Source of the DNA: Amphiura filiformis
Lineage: Eukaryota; Echinodermata; Ophiuroidea; Amphilepidida; Amphiuridae
Assembly (NCBI RefSeq): GCF_039555335.1
Contig: NC_092642.1
Span: 18,835,151-18,899,150 of the forward strand
Length of the DNA: 64,000 nt
Reading direction: 5' to 3'
Shown here: positions 33,001-40,435 of the stretch, in pieces
Position numbering within the stretch: the first letter of the stretch is position 1
How the letters are laid out: each line of letters begins with the position of its first letter
Notes under the pieces: model-generated
What the model was told of the DNA's origin: nothing
The model's input: only the letters and a program-made list of their open reading frames with translations
The model's database searches: none
Program-made: the position numbers and the translations under genes

Positions 33001-35573
33001 GTGGCTTGGAGAAACTTACCTCTGTTGGTGTAACAATGTTGGATTTAAACAAGTTGTAATTACATATGGTTATTGCAGGGAATGTAATATTACTGACGTA
33101 GTTCATAGTAATTACAGTAGAAATAGGATGTTCCCAAAATTTCCATATGCTTACACCAATCTCATAGCATAAATAGGAACCGAGAATGGCCAAACCTACC
33201 AACCAACCAAGTCTGTAACAAAGGAAAAAAGAGCAGCGGGTTTGTGATAGTTATGTCAGTTCTGTGAACCATTATGTTATGCATGTTATGTATCTTTAGG
33301 TAGGCATGTCTCATCGATTTTAAAGCTCAAACGGCAATAACTAATTCAACCATGCTGTTAGATAAGCTGCAGTGCCCCAGCACATAACAATATTTGACAT
33401 GCAATAATAAATTCCCTGGTACCTAATCGTTCTCTTTCATTCTAGCCTGGTTACAGACTGGTGATCTATTATACTCATTATCAGAAGTCACTGTGCGTGG
33501 CTATGAAAATAAAAAATCTTTATCTGGACACCTGTGTGACTATTGAAAGAATATCAATGGTAGTTGAAAGCTGTGAAGGCATATGGAAAAGTTTGGCTAC
33601 AAAAAAGATTTTCTTATAAACCATCTATGCACAGTTTCGACCTCGATACACCTGAGCACACAATGTCGTCCAAGAGCTTCCAAGCAAGCAATGAATTGTC
33701 TCTACACAGTCTTTGTTTACACTACACGGTTAAGTGCATAGCATCATTAGGCATCTGTGATTGGTTTTTGTCAAAACCTGAAGTGTTCCCTTCATCCAAT
33801 CAGAATTTTTTTTTATATCGAACGAAAGCTAACACTTCCCCCTAAAAACCCCTTTTTTCATTATGTCAATAGATAACACTATTCAATGTTACTGAATAGA
33901 TTCATCAGGTTTGTAGATATACAGATTAAATAAATTTCGTTTGCACAAAACCAGAAATTTACTCACGATTGACGGTTCTATTCAATGTTTATAGCAAGGC
34001 GAATATAGTAAGTCTGTTGAAAACGACCTATCCTAGCCCGATTTTTGACCAAAATATAGATTTTAAAAGTCAAAACCTCAAGTGATCCTTACAATATTTT
34101 TCAGATTTATGTCATTAAATGAAAATGCACACTTATATTGTCCATATACTGGCTTCATTTCAATGAGCAATGGCCAATTCTCTTTAAATTGCAAATCTTG
34201 TGCAAAAAGTTACTATTTTCGCCTGTTTTGTCATACGGTTGTAAATTCAATGAACTATGACTTTGCTAAAGAGCGCTTACAAATTGATATGTAAGCTGAC
34301 AAGGTTTTGAAGCAGTGACGGCGCCACGGGATGCATGCCCGGGGATGCATGAGGGGCATTTGTCCCCCCCCCCCATGATGCAGTCATGTCTACAGTAGAA
34401 TTCATCTCGACCTTTGCAGGACTTAAACCCCATTAAAAGCTATTAAACCAAGATAACACTCATTGAAACAGCTCAACTGATTAAATCGGATCTTCTCTGG
34501 TTGTGCACAAGTGTCTGTTTTACATGTGCGATATCGCAATAAAGCTGGTATTATAGCTTCAGTTGGGTAACCGATTATAAAGGAAACGAAAGGAAACAAT
34601 GGTATGTGTACCTTTGTTCACGAAATGAGACAATGGCCTGCTTTTTGTAAACCAACATTCTTGAAAATGAGCAACATAATGATTGTTGACTTAACACGGT
34701 TTGGAAATAATTTCTTCATATTTTTGGTGTTATCTGTCGTTTACATATCCTTCCTAAAACACAAAAGTGCGACCCTCTCCAAACACCTAAATTAGCTAAA
34801 AATTTAGGACATGTTACAAAACTATATTTTCTAGAATTTCATAGAATAGTGTAAATGTAGCTTGTACCGTTTTTGTGTGGCATCCTTCAGAACGGAGCGG
34901 TCCGTTACCAATATAGCTCAATATTTTCGGTCAAATCTCCATTCAATTAACACGGGGAGTTGGCTAGCTATGAGCTAGCTATGCTTTGCCCTCACTCATA
35001 TTCTACGAAAGTGCGACCCCTTCTGAACATCTAACCTAGCTGTAATTTTAGGTCATGTTAGAGAAATATATTTGCTAGAAGTTTATTGGCTGGTTATTTT
35101 TCACACAGTGATGTTAACTAGGCAATGCCCATATACCTATAACATACACTGTTTGTAGAGGTCAGGCGTCAATGGTGAGAGCACTGTGTATTGTGTATAG
35201 GAAAACGGACAGTAACTGCAGTATGCAAACTTGGGTTTCTCCCGGTTCGTCACAGTAAGAACAGAACTTATCCGACCCACTAAATGCCAAAGTTTAATAT
35301 TGCATTTTCCTTCTGTCAATAAAATATATAGAATCATGTCAAAATAGTCAAAACAGTTTCATAAGTACTAGTAAACTCATACCTTCTTAGAAAATGTAAA
35401 TCAAAATCGGTAATATATCGTATGCCGTGTAGTGTGACACTGCCACCAAATTCTCTGATTTCATCCTTGAACTTCGGTTTCTCCACAATCTCTCCATTCT
35501 TTTCCGTTTCTATAGGATGCACTTTGGTTGCCCACATTTCTCCTTCGCCATGCTTAGAAAATAAACTCGTCAT
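20940..35573 (-). CDS. DEG/ENaC/ASIC-family cation channel, gene B (9 coding exons)
   Basis: Complete gene joining 35573..35383, 33212..33020, 32827..32474, 31730..31632, 30861..30714, 28681..28625, 27952..27802, 23988..23897 and 21079..20940 on the minus strand: 1425 nt, 474 residues plus TGA. All introns are GT/AG and every exon joins in phase. The product should be a trimeric plasma-membrane sodium/cation channel subunit with cytosolic termini. Visible features are the HG gating motif (H49-G50), TM1 about 66-86, FPAITICN at 108-115, 14 extracellular cysteines, several N-x-S/T sites, and TM2 from about 434 with the filter tripeptide GMS at 440-442. The start is the shared MTSLFSKH methionine; the frame runs further upstream but without another ATG. 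It is about 85% identical to neighbouring gene A, with the same exon phases. The ligand (proton, peptide or mechanical) cannot be decided from sequence. Confidence 0.93.
21337..21620 (+). pseudogene. Tc1/mariner transposase C-terminal remnant
   Basis: Lies in gene B intron 8, opposite strand. Reads as DNARPHR-like, then NLKNLNPKEHLWEQLGQAV and LKQILLEEWNAIPRSVWPG, the DDE-transposase pattern of a proline-rich N-P-x-E-H-L-W and L-x-x-x-L-x-x-E-W-x-x-I-P. Stops and a deleted stretch before NLNP show that it is dead. Confidence 0.8.
21833..22522. mobile_element. CCCAGCAAACACAAAACG inverted-repeat element
   Basis: Starts CCCAGCAAACACAAAACGTT and ends in the inverse (AACGTTTTTGTGTTTGCTGGG). It is filled with diverged copies of AACGTTTT and TATAACCCGACATTTAAATG. 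It lies in gene B intron 8 and interrupts the LINE remnant that follows. Non-coding; a related copy is at 63606-63991. Confidence 0.7.
22525..22774 (-). pseudogene. LINE reverse-transcriptase C-terminal remnant
   Basis: The frame reads RLQWSGHVIE, WTRWSDVVRNDLKELK, NRDDWRDI, resembling the RW-x-GH-h and RW-x-D-h-h-x-x-D-L...DR-x-x-WR tail of RTE/CR1-type ORF2. It is short, lacks the basic block between, and is cut by the 21833-22522 element. Confidence 0.5.
23897..23988 (-). CDS. Gene B exon 8: pre-TM2 VYFEELSFQQIKQTPAYD
   Basis: 92 nt, acceptor TTGCAG|TGCAAA, donor CAAA|GTGAGT, phase 2 to 1. It matches the conserved N-x-x-x-h-x-VYFE-x-L-x-Y segment before TM2. It differs from gene A at 8 of 30 residues. 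Confidence 0.93.
24575..24678. repeat. About 100-bp palindrome
   Basis: TTCGCTATACGAAATACGCT with CATTCG and AGGCTGAGTTCACATA is followed after a few bases by the inverse, with only a 1-3 nt offset. Predicted to form a long hairpin or cruciform. The CAGGCTGAGTTCACATAG arm is the end of the repeat that begins at 24101. Confidence 0.75.
24682..25198. mobile_element. TATAGACGAATCCAA inverted-end element, copy 1
   Basis: Starts TATAGACGAATCCAAGTAGC and ends with TTGGATTCGTCTATA. Non-coding. The CAAGTCATGGTCAGGATTTG subterminal sequence is shared with the other copies. Confidence 0.65.
25195..25550. mobile_element. TATAGACGAATCCAA element, copy 2 (partial)
   Basis: Direct repeat of copy 1, nearly identical for about 340 bp, beginning in the shared TATAGACGAATCC junction. 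It is cut by copy 3, whose end lies at 25536. Confidence 0.6.
25536..26077. mobile_element. TATAGACGAATCCAA element, copy 3 (inverted)
   Basis: Runs in the opposite orientation, from TATAGACGAATCCAAATACA to the inverse end at 26063-26077. Contains internal inverted copies of TCGCATCTATTCAT. Confidence 0.6.
26302..26389 (-). repeat. tRNA-related SINE head (A and B boxes)
   Basis: On the minus strand TGGCCCAGTGAGCAGAGC resembles a type-2 Pol III A box, and GGTTCGAATCTC a B box about 70 nt later. Acceptor and D arms do not pair well, so it is a SINE or tRNA pseudogene, not a working tRNA. Confidence 0.5.
26740..27180 (-). pseudogene. Penelope-like element remnant (GIY-YIG region and C-terminus)
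   Basis: In gene B intron 7, same strand. One frame reads QTYIGEIKGQFGVRMSEHK, which fits the Penelope GIY-YIG endonuclease pattern YIG-x-T-x-R-x-h-x-x-R-h-x-E-H. Further on are DHVSTENHIIDWDSSSIIDRE and WVKEAIWIRKRGDN, typical of the element's C-terminus. In-frame stops are present. Confidence 0.72.
27802..27952 (-). CDS. Gene B exon 7: NCDCHVSCES motif
   Basis: 151 nt, acceptor TCCAG|CAAATT, donor CCG|GTAAGT, phase 1 to 2. It encodes the C-x-C-x-x-x-C motif followed by STSYWPA, matching the family pattern of cysteines then an S-x-x-x-WP. This exon is much more diverged from gene A (15 of 51 residues) than exons 4-6. Confidence 0.93.
28297..28594. mobile_element. 300-bp MITE, TIR ATTCGCCGGCGAAGTGACGT
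   Basis: Ends of about 48 bp (ATTCGCCGGCGAAGTGACGT then AATAATTGGATTAACTACCA) are inverted at 28545-28594 with few mismatches. It sits immediately 3' of exon 6 in gene B intron 6. Related ends occur inside the 24.7-25.5 kb elements. Confidence 0.75.
28625..28681 (-). CDS. Gene B exon 6: 57-nt micro-exon YRICSPQEQIDC
   Basis: Acceptor TTTCAG|GTGATT, donor GAAG|GTAGGA, phase 1 to 1. It supplies two thumb-region cysteines. One residue differs from gene A. It would be missed without the paralogue, as it sits in a long open frame that is otherwise non-coding. Confidence 0.9.
29090..29350 (-). pseudogene. Second Penelope-like remnant (GIY-YIG)
   Basis: In gene B intron 5. Frames read CQTCPKIYIGETGRLFGTRL with SEHKSE, then SDFHESAITEHEACTNRVIG and IIDKEADK. 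This GIY-YIG module plus following HEE-x-x-N segment is characteristic of Penelope-like elements. Frameshifted. Confidence 0.72.
29598..29915 (-). pseudogene. RTE-type LINE ORF2 fragment
   Basis: Frame reads SDHIIVLAKVRLSLRKSKTV, RKYDWKLLS, YTIEVLNRFQPLE. This resembles the end of the endonuclease domain (SDH-x-h-V-x-A-K-h-R-L) and the linker (Y-D...h-L-x-N-R-F-x-x-L) of RTE/BovB-like ORF2. It lies in gene B intron 5. Confidence 0.65.
30714..30861 (-). CDS. Gene B exon 5: PYPSNC and CRYEC...CGC cysteine cluster
   Basis: 148 nt, acceptor TTTCAG|ATCACA, donor CAAG|GTATGC, phase 0 to 1. It encodes LPHPYPSNC, then SLCRYEC and KICGCKD, five of the conserved extracellular cysteines. It differs from gene A at 3 of 49 residues. 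Confidence 0.94.
31632..31730 (-). CDS. Gene B exon 4: beta-strand segment HPPGQFPLVKELGFSVSPG
   Basis: 99 nt, phase 0, acceptor ATAG|GTATTA, donor TCC|GTAAGT. It matches the family pattern h-P-x-x-x-P-h with G-x-x-V-x-P-G-x-x-T. It differs from gene A at only 2 of 33 residues. Confidence 0.92.
32474..32827 (-). CDS. Gene B exon 3: proximal extracellular domain
   Basis: 354 nt in phase 0 at both ends. It carries HRMEDMLLKC, KCTAANFTRI and WGVCYTFNN, three cysteine landmarks that match the ASIC palm/finger region, and ends in ENTAAGLK. Donor AAG|GTATGT. Confidence 0.94.
32870..33000. repeat. Purine-rich tract in gene B intron 2
   Basis: GAA/GAG-rich on the plus strand, so a pyrimidine tract in the channel transcript. 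Gene A intron 2 has a comparable tract at the same place. Confidence 0.6.
33020..33212 (-). CDS. Gene B exon 2: TM1 and post-TM1 FPAITICN
   Basis: 193 nt, acceptor TTACAG|ACTTGG, donor GAG|GTAAGT. It encodes hydrophobic TM1, then EHPIST and the family signature FPAITICN. An exactly 105-bp stretch (33048-33152) is identical to gene A, including silent sites. Confidence 0.95.
34740..35100. repeat. Diverged direct duplication in gene B intron 1
   Basis: AAAGTGCGACCCTCTCCAAACACCTAA-type sequence at about 34764 recurs at about 35008, with TTTAGGWCATGTTA and TTTKCTAGAA following at the same spacing. About 245 bp period. Confidence 0.5.
35383..35573 (-). CDS. Gene B exon 1: N-terminus with HG motif
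   Basis: 191 nt from ATG to donor AAG|GTATGA, ending in phase 2. It encodes the cytosolic N-terminus, including FGGSVTLHGIRYITDFD. The His-Gly pair is the conserved DEG/ENaC gating motif. It has 4 amino-acid differences from gene A exon 1 in 63 codons. Confidence 0.92.
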
Positions 35574-35979
35574 TGAGAAAATGGCGATGACGGAATGACT
35601 CTGAAGATTTTTCAGAAGAACCAACACGTTCAAACTTATTTTCTGAATATCTTGTCGTGTAAATCGTCAAACCTCATACGGTGTCGTCTAATTCGACTCC
35701 GTATCGACTGCCTATTGCATGAAGCTCCATTAATATATTATGGCAAAAACTCCTGGTAAATAGATCCGCTTTTAAATACGGATATGAATATTCTTAAGCG
35801 GTTTCAACCTGCAACTGCTAGTATCGGCGAGGATGTTATCTCGCCGCTCTCGATACATTCAAAGACACAGTGCGTAAACAATTATTTTATGATGTTCGGA
35901 AACCGTATATTAGCTATTTGGCCTTAAATATTTAAACATTGTTGATGATGCATAAGCGATTTCTTTCCAATAGGCATAA

Positions 35980-36130
35980 CAACAAGAACAATATGGAAAC
36001 ATTGAATGTGACGCGACAATATTGAGTCCAGTCGTGTGGTTTTTAACATATGTTTAATGAGACGTTTTCGTAAAATATTCATCACAGTGGCAAAACTCAT
36101 GCATAGACGAGAGGAAATACTTTCATGGCG
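35980..36130 (-). promoter_or_regulatory. Upstream block U1 of gene B (shared with gene A)
   Basis: About 0.4-0.55 kb upstream of the gene B start. The cores match 53740-53925 upstream of gene A, e.g. plus-strand GTGTGGTTTTTAACA, CGTAAAATATTCATCACA and ATGCATAGAC. It has no conserved coding frame. It could be promoter, an untranslated exon, or simply unerased duplicate sequence. Confidence 0.5.
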
Positions 36131-36338
36131 CGTCGGAGGGGCGCATGGCCTAGTGGTGCTTGCAATCAAATATTGACACAAATGATAAAGCTGGTACACA
36201 AGAGGAATGGTATGGGTTTTATAAAGTATAGATCCCAAGGCTAGAAAGGGTGTCATTTCATTCCCCTGTGCATGATTTTTCTCAGGAAGGGGAAACCGTC
36301 CAAAACCTTTTCTCTTCAATTCATATCAACGTTTGACA

Positions 36339-36465
36339 AAAGGCTACCTTGAATTAAAAATACATAATATCAATTAAAAAATACTGAGTTTTAATTAATA
36401 TATGAAACTTGTAATGTAACTAATTATTATTGTCTCCGTGAAAGTTAAATAATTTATCGATTGCA
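36339..36465 (-). promoter_or_regulatory. Upstream block U2 of gene B
   Basis: Shares AGGCTACCTTGAA, TTAATTAAT..ATGAAACTT, AATGTAAC and TTGTCTCCGTGA (plus strand) with 61829-61960, in the same order. It lies just beyond U1. Function unknown. Confidence 0.4.
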
Positions 36466-36699
36466 AGGGGGGAGTACCCGGGGGACTCAACTTTACAACT
36501 GACGTGTATGTAAGGGCTTATTGGGTACAAAACGTAATTTTAATTTTTTTGAAAAATGAGCAAAATTCTATTTTCTTGTCCCAAATTTCTAATACAAATT
36601 TGTTGAAATAAGAGAGTTTGAAAGTTTCAGCATTTTGTGGCATTCTGATGATGCTGTTCTAGAAAAAAGTGGGTCATTGGGTAGCCGCAACCAAAAAAA

Positions 36700-37565
36700 A
36701 GGGGTCAATGAGAAGCCGCCATTGAGAGTCGTCCTGAATGGGAGGGAGTCTGGATCGAAAAGAATCAATGCTGGGGTACCTCATGGCTCCATACTAGGCC
36801 CGTCCTGTTTATCATCTTCATTAACGGAATCTCACAAGATCTGAACAATCAGTCCATCTTGTACGCAGATGATGCTACCATTATGTCCTTCATCAAATCC
36901 AGAGAAGATAGAATTCCTGCTGCAGCATCTCTCAAACCGGAGAGATGCTGATGGCAACCATCCACCACTTTACTTTTTCGGTGTAACTCTTGAAGTAGCT
37001 GACAGCGTGGACCTTCTTGGTCTTGAATAACAACTTGTCCTGGAACCAAGTAGTTACCAAAATGTCTAAGACAGCCGGTCAGCGACTGGGAGCCATCATT
37101 ATATAAGGCCATGATACGATCAAAAATGAAATATGCCAGCAGTGCTTGAACTGGTGCAACTCCCACCTCACTAGCTCAGCTTGACTCCATCCAAAATAGA
37201 GCTAAGCGTGTGATTGGTCTGCCAACGAATGAGTATGAAAATCATCGTATTCAGCCATTGAGCCTCCGCAGGGCAGTTGGAGCAGCCACCCTCTTCCATC
37301 GTATTTTCTACAAGGAGGCCCCTGAGTTATTATGCCAGCTGATGCCAGACATTCATGTCCAGGACCCCAGGTTGCGACGGTCAGTGAGATCACATGACCT
37401 AGCTGTGGAAGTCCCAAGATCAAACCTTGTCAGCCATGAAAGCATTTCTACCATCTACAGCCCAATTATGGAATTATCTTCATGTCCAAATTCCATCTAT
37501 TAGATCGAGGGCCAGCTTCAGCAGGGAGGTTAATCGCTTTCTGGGCGCTTCCTTGTCAGCAGCTT
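36700..37565 (+). pseudogene. Non-LTR retrotransposon reverse-transcriptase fragment
   Basis: Between the two channel genes. Frames give NAGVPHGSILGP, then after a 1-nt shift VLFIIFINGISQ and ILYADDATIM (the YADD active site), then LSWNQVVTKMSKTAGQRLGA and LDSIQNRAKRVIGLP, the conserved order of a LINE RT and its C-terminal region. Frameshifts show that it is inactive. The clade (CR1, L2 or similar) is not certain. Confidence 0.8.
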
Positions 37566-37963
37566 CTAAATGATTTTTTTTTGTCTCTGCTGTTAATGCC
37601 TAGTTATGCCATGTCGTAAAAAAGTACAGTTTTCGAAAAAGAAGGTTTCTCTTTCATTGTTCATAATACGTGCATTATTTTGCAAAATAAAAGAGGCCTT
37701 GATTCTTGATCTAGACACTTGCTTTTCAAAACCTTGTTTATAGACCTGGTTTTTCGAGCGAGAACCGACTTTTATCGACGATAACGAAGTTATTCGATTA
37801 TGAGTTTTGGCGAGAAACTAGGTTTCTCTCTTTTCTTATGCAAAATACCCGGACAAAATACTTGCCATACACGAGTTGTTTCCTTTGTGAGAAAGCTAGT
37901 TTCCGGTTCCTTTTCAAACCTTTTGTCGTTCCTAACAAACCGTCATCAACCTGTTGACCTATA

Positions 37964-38603
37964 TATACTGCGCCAATAAAGTATCCTTACACTTGGAAAA
38001 AAATTGTTTTTCTAATAGATGCACTGCCTTATCATGCACATTATGACACCACATTGAATCCAATGTGACTTCAAGAAGCAAAGTTACAAGCATTTGATTA
38101 GACGAAGGTCCAGTTGTAAAAGTGACAAACTGGCCTATTCAAAACGCCACAGACTAGACATCTGATTTGAGAGTGGTGAATGGCCGATTTATGCGTTGAC
38201 TTTAATTTAAAACAAAAGGAACAAAAGAAAACTGAAACAAAGGAACTGACAAATAAAATGAAAGTTATGAAAAGTACAGAGAAGTAAAAACTGAAATAAA
38301 AACTGCTTTAAATAACGCTTCATTCGGGGCTTCATTGAAGAAAATGTGTTGTCTCTTTGATGTGGCTTGTTGGAATCTTTTTGCGCCTTGTATAGGCCAG
38401 TTTGTCACTTTTAAAACTGGGCCTTCGTCTATTCAATTGCTTGTAACTTTACTTCTTGAGGTCACATTGGATTCAATGTGATGTCATAATGTGCAGGATT
38501 AGATAGTGCATCTATTAAAAAAATCAAACTTACCCCAATATTGCTTAGTTTTGAAATTGTGATTATTTTTCCAAGTGTAAGAATACTTTATTGGCGCAGT
38601 ATA
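37964..38603. mobile_element. 640-bp element with long inverted arms, TATACTGCGCCAATAAAG
   Basis: TATACTGCGCCAATAAAGTA at the left matches the inverse at 38570-38603. The similarity of the arms extends inward about 190 bp (AATAGATGCACT, CACATTGAATCCAATGTGAC, GTTACAAGCA). TA-type flank. A related fragment occurs at 24445-24555. Confidence 0.75.
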
Positions 38604-40237
38604 GATGCTCGCGACACATGTCATGCCATACACGGTCTGGACCGATTAATAGGCACACATAATCACCGAATGTCAGTCAAAATCAACTGGCCAATCACAA
38701 TCAGCTAGATTCTTCATAGGCTAGACTGTATGTTCTAGTGGCGGATTTAAGGAAAAGGGCTCTGTCAGCATAAATGTCTCAATAAATTATTTCAAAGAAT
38801 CTTCGCCAAATACTGCAAAATGTAGTACAACTATAATAATTTATTAAACCTGAACAACATCATGGCCAAGAGGCTGAATTGCTTGATATAAAATACACAA
38901 TAAATTAAGATAATAATAATACTGAAATGTTATATACAATGGCAAAAATATGAGAAAAGACAACATGGAATATGTAAAGGAAAGCATCTGAGAGATGCAA
39001 ACGGACACATGAAAAGATCGCCATAAAACCAATAATATTATTCAGCAAATCAGTGTAGCAGGGAATGGGATTTTAGGCAATTGAGAGATCGGCTTCATTT
39101 CTCAGCTGTCTTCCATGGACTTCACGTCTGTCTTGGAGCTCCACTTGACGCTCTACCTAGCAAGCGAATGGGCAATGCCAATTGGATATTGCTCCCTCCT
39201 GGCGGAAATAGCGTACAGGTTCCAAACATTTAACGCATATCATAGGGAACATAGCCAGCATTCTAAATTTGATTCTACATGACCTGTTTGGATATGTTCA
39301 AGCGTACTGGATTGGTTGACAGTGAACGAAGAATACCAAGTGGCATCTAAGTATTCCAAAAGATGACGTAAGAACGAATGTAAATTGTTATTAAAACTAA
39401 ATCGTTTTAAAGAACGGAGAATAAAAAGGGATTTGATGGCATTGCTCAATGTAATCCACCCCTTTAAGATCTTGCTGTAAGAAGTTACCAGACTTTGACA
39501 GATTAAACAAAAGAAATCGTTTTCGTATCAGTAGGAGAGGGTAGGTTTTCTTAGAACAATGGCGTCTGGTATTTATCAGGTTTATAAAGTTTCAGTTGGT
39601 AACTTACAGACCAGTTCAGGGAGTCTTCAAAATCAGACTGAAGGTTGCTTTTCACACTATACGTATGGTTCTTAACGATGAATGATGTCTATTCCAATTT
39701 TCTGCTTAGCCATCAAAAAATTGTAGTATTGTTATAGTTTTGTTACTTATACAAAAGTATATTTATCCAAACTATTATTAGGTATTTACATTATAAGATA
39801 TTCTCTTTATACTTATATTTTATATACAAATTAAACCCGTACTATTGTATCATTTTATTTTATATACAACAGAAAACATTATCAAGGTAAAAACGGAATT
39901 ATGCCGAAGATCATTATTCTTTGATCTGAAGGCTGATGCATGTGTAGTAGTTAAGTTGCATTTGTAAATAGTAAAATGACGCAGATATCCTGAATATGAC
40001 GGATTTCTCTCAGAAAAAACCGGGTACATGAAATCTTTGTCTTATATTTTAAATCCATATTAACATAATATTATTCCATTAAGTACTTCAGCAAAATGAA
40101 GTGAGGCCCCTTATATGTCACTATATCATAGATATTTGAATGATCATGAGAGTCACTTTTCCTTCCACACGGGGAAAACCTTTGGTGCCGTCATCGGGTA
40201 CTATGGTAGCTGCTAATAAATGCAATAGAGTAAAGGG

Positions 40238-40251
40238 TGTGTGTGTGTGTC
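40238..40251. repeat. (GT)7 microsatellite
   Basis: Short GT dinucleotide run just beyond the gene A stop codon. Confidence 0.7.
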
Positions 40252-40310
40252 CGGGGGGTGGCTCGTGGGGTATGAGTATCAGAGTTTGAGGGGAGGGTGT
40301 CTTTGTGTTG

Positions 40311-40435
40311 TTACATTTTGCTGCCTTTACGTCGAGTACACCTCGCGACCAACATCCCACAAATAAAATCAATGAACTCGCCAATTGTTACGATGCTCAT
40401 CCCACACAGAAGTCCCATCATGCCTCCAATATCAC
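40311..40435 (-). CDS. Gene A exon 9: TM2, GMS filter and C-terminus
   Basis: Acceptor TTCTTAG|GTGATA; stop TAA 40313-40311. It encodes SDIGGMMGLLCGMSIVTIGE, then the rest of TM2 and a basic tail. A weak AATAAA on the minus strand lies near 39854-39859; I see no closer signal. Confidence 0.94.

Noticed and set aside
32790..33059. Lys-rich plus-strand frame opposite gene B exon 2/intron 2
   Set aside because: Antisense shadow of the channel exon and the purine tract; no independent support.
35574..35633. N-terminal extension of gene B upstream of MTSLFSKH
   Set aside because: The upstream frame opens with TTG, not ATG, and gene A has an in-frame stop at the corresponding place.
36135..36180. 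Possible tRNA A box (GGCCTAGTGGTGCTTGC)
   Set aside because: No B box or cloverleaf follows within a plausible distance.
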